64,000 bases of DNA from Sphingopyxis terrae subsp. terrae NBRC 15098. Lineage in GTDB: Bacteria; Pseudomonadota; Alphaproteobacteria; Sphingomonadales; Sphingomonadaceae. The translations under genes and the position numbers were made by a program. The DNA lies in contig NZ_CP013342.1 in the NCBI RefSeq assembly GCF_001610975.1, forward strand, positions 1,054,001 through 1,118,000, given 5' to 3'. The notes below the pieces were generated by a model. It was not told the origin of the DNA. It worked only from the letters and a program-made list of their open reading frames with translations, and did not search any database. Of the stretch, positions 18,034 through 27,778 are shown piece by piece (position 1 is the stretch's first letter; each line of letters starts with the position of its first letter).

Positions 18034-18696
18034 ATGGCCGTCGGCATGGCTCAATATACGCATGTGATCTTCGACTTCGGCGGCGTCATCACCGCCTCGC
18101 CCTTCGAAGCCTTCAACCGGCTGGAAGCCGAACGCGGGCTACCGCGCGATTTCGTGCGCGGGGTGAATGCGCGCAACCCCAACACCAATGCCTGGGCGCT
18201 GTTCGAGCGCGCCGAGATCGACGCCGCGACCTTCGACACATTGTTCGCCGAAGAAGCGCGCGCGCTGGGCCACGACCTCGAAGGTGAAGCGGTTCTGGCG
18301 GTCCTCGCCGGCGCGGTGCGCCCGCAAATGGTTGCGGCGCTCGACACGTTGAAGGCCGGCGGTTTCACGATCGGCTGCATCACCAACAATGTGCCGTCGG
18401 GCAAAGGCGCCGGCATGGCGCGCAGCGAGGCGATGGCGGCCGAAGTCGCGGCGATCATGGCGCGCTTCGACCATGTCATCGAATCGTCGAAGGTCGGCGT
18501 GCGCAAACCCGACCCGCGCATCTATCAGATGATGTGCGCGGCGCTGGGCGTCGAACCCGCGGCGTGCATCTACCTCGATGACCTTGGCATCAACTGCAAA
18601 CCCGCCGCGGGGCTTGGCATGCACGCGATCAAGGTGACGAGCGGCGAACAGGCGCTAGCCGACCTGTCCGCCGCACTGGGCGTGCCGCTACCCTGA
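18034..18696 (+). CDS. HAD-IA family hydrolase
   Basis: A 220-residue haloacid-dehalogenase-like hydrolase. Motif I is FDFGGVIT with the nucleophile Asp; motif II is the Thr in ITNN; motif III is the Lys in GVRKPDPRIYQ; motif IV is LDDLGINC. The cap is helical. This pattern matches the HAD-1A3 group that includes the phosphatase half of soluble epoxide hydrolases and acyl-phosphate or sugar phosphatases. An ATG 12 bases downstream (MAQYTHV) is an equally plausible start. Confidence 0.83.
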   Translation: MAVGMAQYTHVIFDFGGVITASPFEAFNRLEAERGLPRDFVRGVNARNPNTNAWALFERAEIDAATFDTLFAEEARALGHDLEGEAVLAVLAGAVRPQMVAALDTLKAGGFTIGCITNNVPSGKGAGMARSEAMAAEVAAIMARFDHVIESSKVGVRKPDPRIYQMMCAALGVEPAACIYLDDLGINCKPAAGLGMHAIKVTSGEQALADLSAALGVPLP

Positions 18697-18721
18697 GGGT
18701 CCAGAAGGGGACATTTGCCCG

Positions 18722-18750
18722 CGTCATCCCGGACTTGATCCGGGATGACG
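18722..18750. repeat. Perfect 12-bp palindrome, intergenic repeat
   Basis: CGTCATCCCGGA and TCCGGGATGACG pair perfectly around a CTTGA loop, 26 bases after the HAD gene stop and before the convergent UspA gene. I recognise the CGTCATCCCGGA core as a common intergenic repeat of alphaproteobacteria. It probably ends both transcripts. Confidence 0.8.
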
Positions 18751-18806
18751 AGGGTGGATGTGGCAGGCTTCGGTCGTTCGCCGTCGTCCAGGCCTGTCTT
18801 TCCGGC

Positions 18807-19616
18807 CTAGTGCGCGAGCAGCAGCGGATAGCGGCCGCCCGTCACCAGATATTGCGTGGCGCCGCCGAAGATCGTCTCGCGCAGCCGGCTGCGACCGAAG
18901 GCCCCCATCACGATCAGACCGGCATCAAGCGCGCCGGCTTCCTTTTCGATCCGCTCCTCGGGGGTTTCGGCACCGCGCTCGATCGCGCGCAGTTCGGCGT
19001 GGATGCCGTGCCGTGAGAGATAGCGCGCCGCATCTTCGGCCGCGAAATCGCCCTCGTCGCCACCGATCGTGACGATCACGACCGGGCGGTCCTTCAGAAA
19101 GGGAACCGCGGCGCGCACCGCATGGGCGGCTTCGGGGCTGCCGTTCCACGCGATCAGCGCCGGCTTGTCGAAATCGAGCGCCTTGCTGTCCTGCGGCAGC
19201 GCCAGAACCGGAACCGAAGCGGTCAGCGCCAGATCGCCCGCAAGCATCGGCGGGCCGCTGCGGAAATCGCCCTTCGCCTTGGGCAGGCTGACGATCGCCA
19301 GATCGGCGAGCGTCGCGGCGCCCGACAAGGCGCTGACGATTTCACCGTCGGCCATTTCGATGTCCCACGGCACATCTTCCTTCGCCAGCCGGTCGGCAAG
19401 CCGGCTTTCGAGCGCCAGATCGTCGGCCTGCGCCTTCGCCAGCGCCTCGGCGGCGAAATAGGTGCCGCCGAACGGATCGAAGCTGACGAATTCGCGCAGC
19501 GGCGTCGCGATGAGCAGGCTGACATGGCCTTCGAAACGGCGGGCGCAATCGAGCGCGACCTGCAAACGTCCTTCGGACGCGGCATCGCTGTCGGCGTGAA
19601 CCAGAATTGAGCGCAT
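18807..19616 (-). CDS. Universal stress protein, tandem UspA domains
   Basis: A 269-residue cytosolic protein with two Usp repeats (about 1-145 and 150-269). The second carries the ATP-binding pattern MGAFGRSRLRETIFGGAT, which ends where canonical members have GSxT/S. The first repeat is degenerate at this loop. Such tandem Usp proteins are induced by starvation or redox stress. The upstream 100 bases, towards the LysR gene's end, hold no obvious operator. Confidence 0.87.
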   Translation of the reverse strand: MRSILVHADSDAASEGRLQVALDCARRFEGHVSLLIATPLREFVSFDPFGGTYFAAEALAKAQADDLALESRLADRLAKEDVPWDIEMADGEIVSALSGAATLADLAIVSLPKAKGDFRSGPPMLAGDLALTASVPVLALPQDSKALDFDKPALIAWNGSPEAAHAVRAAVPFLKDRPVVIVTIGGDEGDFAAEDAARYLSRHGIHAELRAIERGAETPEERIEKEAGALDAGLIVMGAFGRSRLRETIFGGATQYLVTGGRYPLLLAH

Positions 19617-19714
19617 TGGGGGCCTCCTTTATCCAGTGAACATCAGAATAATGCGCCGCGCGATCCTATCGTTCATTGACCGGGGTCAAAAGCGGCGAAT
19701 CTTCGCGTGCCGCG

Positions 19715-20608
19715 CTATCCCGCGGTCAGGCTGAGCCCCGCGGCCTGATCGAAGATGCGCGTCAGCACCGGTTCGGTATCGGACACGCGCATCGCGACGC
19801 GGAATTCGACCGGCGCGAGCGCGGGCAGCCCCGCCAGTTCGACGAGCGTGCCTGCGGCAACCTCGGCGCGCACCATCGGTTCGGGAAAGATGCCGACACC
19901 GCCGCCGGCGCGTGCGATGTCGATCATCATCCGGGCGTTGTTGCACAGGTTCAGCGATTTCTGCGCGATCCGCGATGCCGCGATCGCCTCGCGCATCCGG
20001 CCATGGATCGGCGAAGGGCTGGCGAGCGACCAGACGGGAACCTGCTGTTCGCCCGTTCCGCGCTCGAACAGCGCCGCGACCGCGGGATTGGCGAGCCAGA
20101 GCAGCGCAACCTCACCGATCGGGCTGGTCCGAAGCGCCGGATGCGCGATCGGCCCTGCCGCGAAGGCAAGGTCGGTGCGGCCGGTCAGCAGTTGCTGGAT
20201 CAGATTCGCGGTCAGGTCGATCTCGATCTCGAGCGCTACATTGGGCATGTCGGCTTTCAGCGCCGCAACGAAGGGCGGCAGGCAGCTTGCGGCCGCGATC
20301 TCGCCCGCGCCGATCCGCACCACGCCGCTCGCCTCATTGAAGCCGCCGCTGCCGAGCAGCGCGAGCTGCATGTCGCGCAGCAGCGGGGTGCAGTCATTGA
20401 CGAGTTTACGTCCCGCCGGGGTCAGCGACATGGTGCGCCCGTCGCGGCGGAACAGCGTCGAACCCAGGCGCTGCTCCAGCTCGCGCATCCGCGCCGACAC
20501 CGCGGGCTGCGTCGTGTTGAGCCGTTCGGCAGCCGCCGAGAAGGTGCCGAGCCGGTCGATCCACAGCAAGGTTTCGAGATGATAGATGGAGATGCGATTG
20601 ATCGACAT
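19715..20608 (-). CDS. LysR family transcriptional regulator
   Basis: A 297-residue LysR regulator: winged HTH at 8-66 ([27 protein letters not shown] is spread over the reading and recognition helices), then a two-lobed effector domain with [10 protein letters not shown] and the late GGGVGIFPE. It is divergent from scoA with 113 bases between start codons, so it is likely to control the CoA-transferase cluster and itself. This is inferred from the usual LysR arrangement and the palindromes between them. Confidence 0.88.
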   Translation of the reverse strand: MSINRISIYHLETLLWIDRLGTFSAAAERLNTTQPAVSARMRELEQRLGSTLFRRDGRTMSLTPAGRKLVNDCTPLLRDMQLALLGSGGFNEASGVVRIGAGEIAAASCLPPFVAALKADMPNVALEIEIDLTANLIQQLLTGRTDLAFAAGPIAHPALRTSPIGEVALLWLANPAVAALFERGTGEQQVPVWSLASPSPIHGRMREAIAASRIAQKSLNLCNNARMMIDIARAGGGVGIFPEPMVRAEVAAGTLVELAGLPALAPVEFRVAMRVSDTEPVLTRIFDQAAGLSLTAG

Positions 20609-20611
20609 CGG

Positions 20612-20646
20612 TTATGGATAATCGAAAAATAGAACAATTAGAATTG
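20612..20646. promoter_or_regulatory. Candidate LysR operator between the LysR gene and scoA
   Basis: Two small dyads sit in an A/T-rich stretch: TTAT-GG-ATAA at 20612-20621 and CAATT-AG-AATTG at 20635-20646. The LysR ATG ends at 20608. LysR boxes are typically AT-rich T-N11-A dyads in this position. Assignment is by position and symmetry only. Confidence 0.4.
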
Positions 20647-20721
20647 ATGATTTATTTGCGCCAAGGTCGCCGCCGATCAGTGGGCCGATCCGCGAGCCGA
20701 TCAGAGGAAGGGAGTCCCGTC

Positions 20722-21432
20722 ATGGCGAACAAGCAATATCCCGATGCAGCATCCGCGCTCGAAGGGCTGCTCTTCGACGGCATGCAAATCTGCGCGGGCG
20801 GCTTCGGCCTGTGCGGCATTCCCGAACGGCTGATCGACGCGATCCGCGACGCCGGGACAAAGGATCTCACCATCGCCAGCAACAATGCCGGCATCGACGG
20901 CGAAGGGCTCGGCAAGCTGCTGCGTACGCGGCAGGTCAGGAAGATGATCTCCTCTTATGTCGGCGAGAACAAGGAGTTCGAGCGGCAGTATCTGGCCGGC
21001 GAGCTCGAAGTCGAATTCTGTCCGCAGGGCACGCTCGCCGAACGCTGCCGCGCGGGCGGCGCGGGCATCCCCGGCTTCTATACCAAGACCGGCGTCGGCA
21101 CCGCGGTGGCCGAGGGCAAGGAGGTCAAGAATTTCGACGGGCAGGATTATATCCTCGAACGCGGCATCTTTGCCGACCTCGCGATCGTCAAGGGCTGGAA
21201 GGCCGACGAGAGCGGCAATCTGATCTTCCGCAAGACCGCGCGCAACTTCAACCAGCCGATGGCGACCGCGGCCAAGATCTGCGTCGCCGAGGTCGAGGAG
21301 ATCGTCCCCGTCGGCAGCCTCGATCCCGATTGCATCCATTTGCCCGGCATCTATGTGAAGCGCCTGATCGTCGGCGCGCCCTATGACAAGAAGATCGAAT
21401 TCCGCACCGTACGCCCGCGGGAAGCCGCATGA
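20722..21432 (+). CDS. scoA: 3-oxoacid CoA-transferase subunit A
   Basis: The alpha subunit of a type I CoA transferase that moves CoA from succinyl-CoA to a 3-oxoacid (acetoacetate or 3-oxoadipate). The 236 residues show the family markers [27 protein letters not shown], the oxyanion-hole region [16 protein letters not shown] and [14 protein letters not shown] start at MANKQYPD, which has AGGGAG upstream; the frame opens about 100 bases earlier inside the control region. Its stop overlaps the next gene (ATGATG start), with scoB following after it. Confidence 0.92.
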   Translation: MANKQYPDAASALEGLLFDGMQICAGGFGLCGIPERLIDAIRDAGTKDLTIASNNAGIDGEGLGKLLRTRQVRKMISSYVGENKEFERQYLAGELEVEFCPQGTLAERCRAGGAGIPGFYTKTGVGTAVAEGKEVKNFDGQDYILERGIFADLAIVKGWKADESGNLIFRKTARNFNQPMATAAKICVAEVEEIVPVGSLDPDCIHLPGIYVKRLIVGAPYDKKIEFRTVRPREAA

Positions 21433-22328
21433 TGCGCGCGCTTGCCCTGTCGGCCGGCCTGCTGCTCGCCGGCTGCGCCCAGACCGCTGCGACGACGGCG
21501 CCCGCCGCGCCCAGCGCCGAAGTGATCGCCTCGCAGGTCGGTGAAAAGCCGACGCCGACCTCGCCGCCGGCGGGACAGCAATGGCTCTATGGTTCGGCGG
21601 AGGGCGCGATTGCCTCGGCACAGGTCTATCGCACCATGGCCGATTATGTCCGCATGGCCGCGATTTCGGCGGCGCCGCGCCGCCAGGTCGTGCTCGCCGA
21701 AGGATCGACGCCTGTCGCGCCGAAGTTCGACGATTGCGGGGACAAGCCGCTCGCGGCGGTGTTCGACGCCGACGAGACGCTGATCTGGAACGTGGGCGCG
21801 ATGCGCTACTTTGCCGAGCAGGGGAAGGATTTCGATCCTGCCGTCTGGGACCAGTGGGAAAAGACCGGCGCCGGCAAGGCGGTGGCGATGCCCGGCGTCA
21901 TCGACGCGCTCGCGATCATGCGCGGTGCGGGGGTGACGATCATCGTCAACACCAACCGCAGCGCCGCCAATCCCAAGGGCAGCGAGGATACGCTGCGCGC
22001 CGCCGGCCTCGGCGACTTCAAGCATGGTGAGACGCTGTTCCTGATGGGCGACACGCCCGACGGCGCGAGCAAGGACGGACGCCGGGCGCTGATCGCCTCG
22101 CGCTGGTGCGTGATCGCGATGGGCGGCGACCAGCTCGGCGATTTCGCGCAGGCGTTCAACGCGCGCGGTCTGTCGGTCGCCGACCGCAGGACGATGGCGA
22201 CGAGCGGACCGGTCGCGGGGCTGTGGGGCCATGGCTGGTTCCTCTTCTCCAACCCCGTCTATGGCCCGTCGATCCGCGGCGGCTTTGCCGACATCTTCCC
22301 CTCCGACAAGCAATGGGAGCCGAACTGA
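21429..22328 (+). CDS. HAD-type acid phosphatase lipoprotein
   Basis: A 299-residue exported lipoprotein: short signal, lipobox LLAGC (Cys16), then an Ala/Pro/Thr linker and an acid-phosphatase domain of class B/C type. Motif I reads [12 protein letters not shown], motif II IVNTNRS, and the late MGGDQLGDF holds the acidic pair. Class C enzymes (lipoprotein e(P4)-like) dephosphorylate nucleotides outside the inner membrane. It overlaps scoA by four bases and ends one base before scoB, so it is embedded in the CoA-transferase operon. No functional link with ketone-body metabolism is known to me. Confidence 0.87.
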   Translation: MMRALALSAGLLLAGCAQTAATTAPAAPSAEVIASQVGEKPTPTSPPAGQQWLYGSAEGAIASAQVYRTMADYVRMAAISAAPRRQVVLAEGSTPVAPKFDDCGDKPLAAVFDADETLIWNVGAMRYFAEQGKDFDPAVWDQWEKTGAGKAVAMPGVIDALAIMRGAGVTIIVNTNRSAANPKGSEDTLRAAGLGDFKHGETLFLMGDTPDGASKDGRRALIASRWCVIAMGGDQLGDFAQAFNARGLSVADRRTMATSGPVAGLWGHGWFLFSNPVYGPSIRGGFADIFPSDKQWEPN

Positions 22329-22329
22329 C

Positions 22330-22971
22330 ATGGCCTGGACGCGTGATGATATGGCGGCGCGCGCCGCGAAGGAATTACAGGACGGCTTTTACGTCAATCT
22401 GGGCATCGGCATCCCGACGCTGGTCGCCAACCACATCCCCGACGGGATGGACGTGACGCTGCAGTCGGAAAACGGCATGCTTGGCATCGGTCCTTTCCCG
22501 ATCGAGGGCGAGGAAGACGCCGACCTCATCAATGCGGGGAAGCAGACGATCAGCGAACTGCCGCAGTCGGTCTATTTCAGCTCGGCGGAAAGCTTCGCGA
22601 TGATCCGCGGCGGGCATATCGACCTCACTGTGCTGGGCGCGATGGAAGTCGCCGAAAATGGCGACATCGCCAACTGGATGATCCCCGGCAAGATGATCAA
22701 GGGCATGGGCGGCGCGATGGATCTGGTCGCCGGCGTCAAGAAGATCATCGTCGTAATGGAACATAATGCCAAGGACGGCAGCCCCAAATTCATCCCCGCC
22801 TGCACCCTGCCGCTGACCGGCAAGAATGTCGTCGACATGATCATCACCGACCTCGCGGTGTTCAAACGCGACGATCATGACAGCCCGTTCCGGCTGATCG
22901 AGCTCGCACCGGGGGTGACGGCGGACGAAGTCGCAGCTAAGACGACGGCCAAATATGAGGTCGCCGTCTGA
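22330..22971 (+). CDS. scoB: 3-oxoacid CoA-transferase subunit B
   Basis: The beta subunit, holding the catalytic glutamate. The 213 residues include [17 protein letters not shown], Glu47 in LQSENGMLG (the residue that forms the thioester with CoA), [14 protein letters not shown] and the closing [17 protein letters not shown]. Length and motifs are standard. The ATG follows the phosphatase stop by one base, without an independent strong ribosome site, which fits coupling to the upstream genes. Confidence 0.93.
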   Translation: MAWTRDDMAARAAKELQDGFYVNLGIGIPTLVANHIPDGMDVTLQSENGMLGIGPFPIEGEEDADLINAGKQTISELPQSVYFSSAESFAMIRGGHIDLTVLGAMEVAENGDIANWMIPGKMIKGMGGAMDLVAGVKKIIVVMEHNAKDGSPKFIPACTLPLTGKNVVDMIITDLAVFKRDDHDSPFRLIELAPGVTADEVAAKTTAKYEVAV

Positions 22972-22981
22972 TCGAGAGTCC

Positions 22982-24262
22982 ATGCTGCGTGCTTTGATGA
23001 TATTGATTGCGGCCGGCGCGCTCGTTTTCGCCGGCTGGTTCGGGGTTCAGGCGCTGGGCGGCAGCCAGCCGCTGGCAAGCGTGCCGATCCCCTTCGCCGC
23101 TCCTGAAAATCTGCCCGACACGCCCGACAAATGGCGCGGGCGGATCGACTATCGCGCGCTCGACCGGCAATTGACCGATCTCGCCGCCCGCCCCGAAATG
23201 GCAGGGCTGGCGGTGGCGGTTGTCGAGGACGGCAAGCTGAGCTTCGTACGCACCTACGGCGTCGCCGACGCCGATAGCGGCGCGCCGGTGACGCCGCATA
23301 CGCTGTTCCGCTGGGCGTCGGTGTCCAAGACCGCGACCGGCGCACTGGCGGCGGCGCTGAGCAAGGATGGCGCGGTGAACCTCGACCGGCCGGTCGCAAG
23401 CTGGCACAGTTCGCTGCGCCTCCCCGGCGGCGCCGAATCGCATGTGACGCTGGCCGAACTGCTCGCCCAGCGCACCGGCCTCACCAAAAATGCCTATGAC
23501 GAAAAGCTGGAGGAAGGGCAGAGCCCGGCGCTCCTGCGCACCAGCCTCGCCGGCGCGCCGCTGCAATGCGAGCCCGGCACCTGCCACACCTATCAGAATG
23601 TCGCCTTCGACACGGCGAGCGAGATTCTGGGCGCCGCGGCGCACAAATCCTTCGGCGATGCCGTCGAGGACCGCTTTTTCCTGCCGCTCGGAATGGTCAG
23701 CGCCGGCTATGGCGCAGAGCGGCTAACGGGCGCGAAGGATTGGGCACGGCCGCACCGCGGGCGCCACGTCCAGCCGGTCAAGGAAGCCTATTGGCGCGTC
23801 CCCGCCGCCGCCGGCGTCGAAAGCGATATCGTCGATTTCGCGACCTGGATGCAGGCGATGATGGGTAATCGCCCCGACGTTCTGCCGAACGATGTGCTGC
23901 AAATCGCCCACCAGCCGCGCGTCGGCACAGCGCGGCTCTATGGCGGCGCGTTGCGGCAGGCGATCGGCGATGCCTCCTATGGCCTCGGCTGGCGTAACTT
24001 CACCTATGCTGGGCTCCACCTCCAGGGCCATTCGGGCGCGGTGTCGGGTTATCGCGCCACGATGATCTTCGAACCCGCGACGCGCACCGGCGTCGTCGCG
24101 CTGTGGAACAGCGACTGGGGCTTCCCCTTCCGCATCCCATTTGCCGCACTCGACAGCTACCACAAGCGCGCCGATGCGGCCTGGCTCGACCTCAGCGAAC
24201 TGCCCAAGGTCAAGCGCGCGCCCGTCGCGACCGCCCCCAGCGCCGACGACAGCAATGGGTGA
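22982..24262 (+). CDS. Serine hydrolase, beta-lactamase (class C-like) family
   Basis: A 426-residue exported or membrane-anchored hydrolase of the penicillin-binding-protein/class C fold. An N-terminal hydrophobic segment (about 3-20) anchors it. Catalytic SVSK is at 113-116, the Tyr-x-Asn motif is TYQN, and a later GHSG stands for the KTG-type loop. Substrates in this family include D-peptides and esters; a true beta-lactamase role is not implied. It starts 10 bases after scoB on the same strand. Confidence 0.83.
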   Translation: MLRALMILIAAGALVFAGWFGVQALGGSQPLASVPIPFAAPENLPDTPDKWRGRIDYRALDRQLTDLAARPEMAGLAVAVVEDGKLSFVRTYGVADADSGAPVTPHTLFRWASVSKTATGALAAALSKDGAVNLDRPVASWHSSLRLPGGAESHVTLAELLAQRTGLTKNAYDEKLEEGQSPALLRTSLAGAPLQCEPGTCHTYQNVAFDTASEILGAAAHKSFGDAVEDRFFLPLGMVSAGYGAERLTGAKDWARPHRGRHVQPVKEAYWRVPAAAGVESDIVDFATWMQAMMGNRPDVLPNDVLQIAHQPRVGTARLYGGALRQAIGDASYGLGWRNFTYAGLHLQGHSGAVSGYRATMIFEPATRTGVVALWNSDWGFPFRIPFAALDSYHKRADAAWLDLSELPKVKRAPVATAPSADDSNG

Positions 24263-24275
24263 GGAGCCACCACGC

Positions 24276-24956
24276 ATGTATGTGCTGATCACCGCCAACC
24301 GCAATTATTCGAGCTGGTCGCTGCGCCCGTGGATGCTGATGAAAGGGCTCGGCATCGGCTTCGAGGATCGCGTCGAGCCTTTCGCCAAACCCGTCAATTA
24401 CGACGCCTTCCGCAGCTTTTCGCCGACTGGTCAGGTTCCGGCGCTGCTCCACGAGGGGCGCACCGTCTACGACTCGCTCGGCATTACGCTTTATCTCGCC
24501 GACCGGCACGATGGCGTCTGGCCCGACGATCCCGACGCACGCGCCTGGGCGCAATGCGCGGTGGCGGAAATGCACAGCGGCTTTGCCGCGCTTCGCAACG
24601 ATTGCACGATGAACGTCGGCGTCCGCGTGACGCCCAAGCCGATGTCGGACGCCCTCACCGCCAATGTCGCGCGCATCCGCGAGCTGTTCGAGGAAGGTTT
24701 GACGAAGTTCGGCGGCCCATGGCTCGCCGGCGCCGACTTCTCGGCCGCCGACGCCTTTTTCGCACCGGTCGCCTTTCGCATCCGCACTTACGGCCTCGAC
24801 GTCGGCGCGGGACAGGCGTGGGTCGACCATATGCTGGCGCACCCCGCCATGCGCGAATGGGAGCGGCAGGCGCTCGCCGAAGAGTGGCGCGAAGAAAGCC
24901 ACGAAGCCGAGCTGGCAGCAGCCGGGGTAATTACGGCGGATTACCGGACCGCCTGA
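24276..24956 (+). CDS. Glutathione S-transferase family protein
   Basis: A 226-residue cytosolic GST. Thioredoxin-fold half: ANRNYSSWSLRPWMLM (the Ser pair occupies the catalytic position), GQVPALLHEG with the cis-Pro, and DSLGITLYLAD with the Ser that binds the gamma-glutamyl group. Helical half: about 90-205, with WLAGADFSAADAFFAPV as the N-capping Asp motif. The ATG follows GAGGAG, 13 bases after the hydrolase stop. Confidence 0.88.
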   Translation: MYVLITANRNYSSWSLRPWMLMKGLGIGFEDRVEPFAKPVNYDAFRSFSPTGQVPALLHEGRTVYDSLGITLYLADRHDGVWPDDPDARAWAQCAVAEMHSGFAALRNDCTMNVGVRVTPKPMSDALTANVARIRELFEEGLTKFGGPWLAGADFSAADAFFAPVAFRIRTYGLDVGAGQAWVDHMLAHPAMREWERQALAEEWREESHEAELAAAGVITADYRTA

Positions 24957-24968
24957 GCCCTCCTCCTT

Positions 24969-25072
24969 CGTCATTGCGACCCCGGCGAAAGCCGGGGGAA
25001 GCAATCTCCAGCGATCGGAATTTAACGCCGCCAGCCGGAAGTTGCTTGGTCGCTTCGCTCCTCGCAATGACG
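24969..25072. repeat. Nested intergenic repeat of about 104 bases
   Basis: An outer stem CGTCATTGCGA (24969-24979) pairs with TCGCAATGACG (25062-25072). Inside lie CCCCGGC-GAAA-GCCGGGG (24980-24997, a GNRA tetraloop) and the pair AAGCAA/TTGCTT. It fills the space between the convergent GST and crtZ genes. The outer core is a repeat I recognise from many alphaproteobacteria. As RNA it would fold into a long branched hairpin. Confidence 0.85.
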
Positions 25073-25076
25073 AGGT

Positions 25077-25595
25077 TCAGTCCGCCAGCGCCTCGCGCAC
25101 CACGGCGACGCCTGCTTCACGCTGCGCCTTCAATTCGGCCTTCAGCCTGGCCGGGTCGCGCGCGAAGACGAAGCCGAAGCTGACCCCGCCTTCCTTGCCG
25201 ATCGTCGCATGGTGCAGCTTGTGCGCCTGCACCAGCCGCTTGGCATAGCCGCGCCGCGGTACCCAGCGGAAATAGCGCTGATGGACCAGCCCGTCATGCA
25301 CCAGCGTATAGATGATGCCATAGCAAAGGATACCGAGGCCGATCCACGTTCCTGGTTCCCACGCCGCCGCACCGAAGATCATCGGGCTACCGATCGCGAA
25401 CATCGAAATGCTCATCGCGGCCCCGACGATGGCGAACAGGTCGTTCTTCTCCAGCCGACGCCCGTGCGGTTCGTGATGGTCGCGGTGCCAACCCCAGCCG
25501 AAGCCGTGCATGATATATTTGTGGCTTGCCCAGGCGACGCCCTCCATCGCGATGACGGTGGCAAGGACAAGGGCGATGATGGCGAGCGTCGACAT
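25077..25595 (-). CDS. crtZ: Beta-carotene 3-hydroxylase CrtZ
   Basis: A 172-residue membrane di-iron hydroxylase of the CrtZ/sterol desaturase superfamily that adds 3-hydroxyl groups to beta-ionone rings, making zeaxanthin. The histidine boxes are in HKYIMH, HRDHH and the distal HKLHH, plus HDGLVH. Four hydrophobic stretches (about 3-22, 55-75, 83-104 and a short one) fit the family. No other carotenoid gene is next to it, which is common for crtZ in sphingomonads that make nostoxanthin- or zeaxanthin-type pigments. Confidence 0.9.
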   Translation of the reverse strand: MSTLAIIALVLATVIAMEGVAWASHKYIMHGFGWGWHRDHHEPHGRRLEKNDLFAIVGAAMSISMFAIGSPMIFGAAAWEPGTWIGLGILCYGIIYTLVHDGLVHQRYFRWVPRRGYAKRLVQAHKLHHATIGKEGGVSFGFVFARDPARLKAELKAQREAGVAVVREALAD

Positions 25596-25730
25596 GGGGG
25601 AGAGTATAGGCCGGTTAAGGCAGCCGCGCCATCATCTCCTCACTCCCCGCTATGGGTATCGGCGACCGAAAATTGCGTTTTTGATCGCCACTCGCTTGCA
25701 AAGTTGTGTGGGCAGCGTAAGTGAACCCGC

Positions 25731-27161
25731 ATGACTCGGCCCCGCACGCTTTATGAGAAAATCTGGGACGCGCACGTCGTCGAACAGCGCCCCGACGGTA
25801 CCTGCCTGATCTTCATCGACCGCCACCTCGTCCATGAAGTCACCAGTCCGCAAGCCTTCGCCGGGCTTCGCGCGAGCGGCCGTACGGTGCGCCGTCCCGA
25901 CCTGACGCTGGCGGTTCCCGATCATAATCTGCCGACGACGGCGCGGCGCGATGCGGCAGGCAATCGGCTGCCGATCGCCGACCCCGAAAGCGCGGCGCAA
26001 TTGGCGGCGCTCGAAAAGAACGCACCCGAATATGGCATCCGCTACATCGACGCGGTGGCGCCCGAGCAGGGTATCGTCCATGTCGTCGGCCCCGAACAGG
26101 GCTTCTCCCTGCCCGGCACGACGATCGTCTGCGGCGACAGCCACACCGCCTGTCACGGCGGCATCGGCGCGCTCGCCTTCGGCATCGGAACGAGCGAGGT
26201 CGAGCATGTGCTGGCGACGCAGACATTGCTGCTCCAGCCCGCAAAGACGATGGAAGTGCGCGTCGAGGGTGATGTCGGGCCCGGCGTCAGCGCGAAGGAC
26301 ATCATCCTTCACATCACCGGCGTGATCGGCGCTGCTGGCGGCACCGGCCACGTCATCGAATATACCGGCAGCGCGATTCGCGGCCTCAGCATCGAGGGCC
26401 GTCTGACTGTGAGTAACATGGCAATCGAGGGCGGCGCCCGCGCTGGCCTGATCGCACCCGACGATGTCACCTTCGCTTATCTGAAGGGCCGCCCCTACGC
26501 GCCGAAGGGGGCCGACTGGGAGGCTGCGGTCGCCTATTGGCGCAGCCTCGCGACCGATCCGGGCGCCAGCTATGACAAGACCGTCGTCATTGACGCTGCC
26601 GACATTGCACCGAGCGTTACCTGGGGAACCAGCCCCGAGGACGTGGTGCCGATCACCGGCATCGTTCCCGATCCTGCCAGCTTTGCCGACCCGTCGAAAC
26701 AGGCCGCCGCCGCCAAATCGCTTGCCTATATGGGCCTCGAACCCGGCACGCGGATGCAGGACGTCGCGATCGAGAACATCTTCATCGGCAGTTGCACCAA
26801 CAGCCGGATCGAGGACATGCGCGCTGCCGCTGCGGTCATCAAGGGCCGCAAAAAGGCCGACAATGTCCGCTGGGCGATCGTCGTTCCGGGATCGGGCCTG
26901 GTAAAGGCGCAGGCCGAAGCCGAAGGGCTCGACCGCATCTTCATCGACGCAGGGCTCGAATGGCGCGAGCCGGGCTGTTCGGCGTGCCTTGCGATGAACC
27001 CCGACAAAGTGCCCGCAGGCGAACGCTGCGCATCGACTAGCAACCGCAATTTCGTCGGCCGTCAGGGTCCGGGCAGCCGCACGCATCTTGTGAGCCCCGC
27101 CATGGCGGCGGCGGCGGCGGTGACCGGCAAGCTCACCGACGTGCGGGAGTTGATGGCATGA
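25731..27161 (+). CDS. leuC: 3-isopropylmalate dehydratase large subunit
   Basis: LeuC holds the 4Fe-4S cluster and, with LeuD, isomerises 2- to 3-isopropylmalate in leucine synthesis. The 476 residues show [12 protein letters not shown], the cluster cysteines in GSCTNSR (one) and GCSACLAMN (two), and [17 protein letters not shown] near the end. The length is normal. The stop overlaps the leuD ATG (ATGA), the typical coupling. Confidence 0.97.
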   Translation: MTRPRTLYEKIWDAHVVEQRPDGTCLIFIDRHLVHEVTSPQAFAGLRASGRTVRRPDLTLAVPDHNLPTTARRDAAGNRLPIADPESAAQLAALEKNAPEYGIRYIDAVAPEQGIVHVVGPEQGFSLPGTTIVCGDSHTACHGGIGALAFGIGTSEVEHVLATQTLLLQPAKTMEVRVEGDVGPGVSAKDIILHITGVIGAAGGTGHVIEYTGSAIRGLSIEGRLTVSNMAIEGGARAGLIAPDDVTFAYLKGRPYAPKGADWEAAVAYWRSLATDPGASYDKTVVIDAADIAPSVTWGTSPEDVVPITGIVPDPASFADPSKQAAAAKSLAYMGLEPGTRMQDVAIENIFIGSCTNSRIEDMRAAAAVIKGRKKADNVRWAIVVPGSGLVKAQAEAEGLDRIFIDAGLEWREPGCSACLAMNPDKVPAGERCASTSNRNFVGRQGPGSRTHLVSPAMAAAAAVTGKLTDVRELMA

Positions 27162-27754
27162 CCCCACTGGAAAAGGTCGAAGGCCGCGCGATTCCGCTCG
27201 GGCTCAAGAATGTCGATACCGACGTCATCATTCCCGCGCACTGGCTCAAGACCACGAGCCGCGAAGGCATGGGCCGCGGCGCGTTCGAAAGCCTGCGCGC
27301 CGATCCCGACAATCTGTTCGACCGCCCCGAGAACAAGGGCGCTCCGATCCTGATCGCGGGCGACAATTTCGGCTGCGGGTCGAGCCGCGAACATGCCGCC
27401 TGGGCGCTCGGCGACCTTGGCATCCGCGTCGTCATCGCGCCCAGCTATTCCGACATCTTCTCGGGCAATGCGGTCAAGAACGGCATCTTGCCCGTGGTGC
27501 TGCCGCAGGCGGCGGTCGACCGGCTGATCGAGGTCGCGGCAACCGATCCGATTCACGTCGACCTCGACACGCAGACGGTGACGACGCCCTTTCAGGATCG
27601 CTTCACCTTCGAAATCGACCCGTTCCGCAAGATGTGCCTGCTCGGCGGTCTCGACGAGATCTCGCTCACCGAAAAGAGCGGCGGGGCGATCGACGCTTAT
27701 GAGGCAAAACTGGCGGCCGAGCGGCCCTGGCTGCAGCCCGCGCTCACCGAATAA
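27158..27754 (+). CDS. leuD: 3-isopropylmalate dehydratase small subunit
   Basis: The 198-residue swivel-domain partner of LeuC. Seen: [27 protein letters not shown] (the substrate-binding Ser-Arg) and the conserved [18 protein letters not shown]. Translation is coupled to leuC by a four-base overlap. The following quinone oxidoreductase starts 24 bases later with its own AAGGAG site. Confidence 0.97.
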   Translation: MTPLEKVEGRAIPLGLKNVDTDVIIPAHWLKTTSREGMGRGAFESLRADPDNLFDRPENKGAPILIAGDNFGCGSSREHAAWALGDLGIRVVIAPSYSDIFSGNAVKNGILPVVLPQAAVDRLIEVAATDPIHVDLDTQTVTTPFQDRFTFEIDPFRKMCLLGGLDEISLTEKSGGAIDAYEAKLAAERPWLQPALTE

Positions 27755-27778
27755 CCAACGAAACAGGAAAAGGAGACG

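Noticed and set aside
22982..24262. Calling the serine hydrolase a class C beta-lactamase
   Set aside because: It has SVSK and TYQN motifs, but the third motif is GHSG rather than KTG and the fold is shared with esterases and D-peptidases, so only the family was given.
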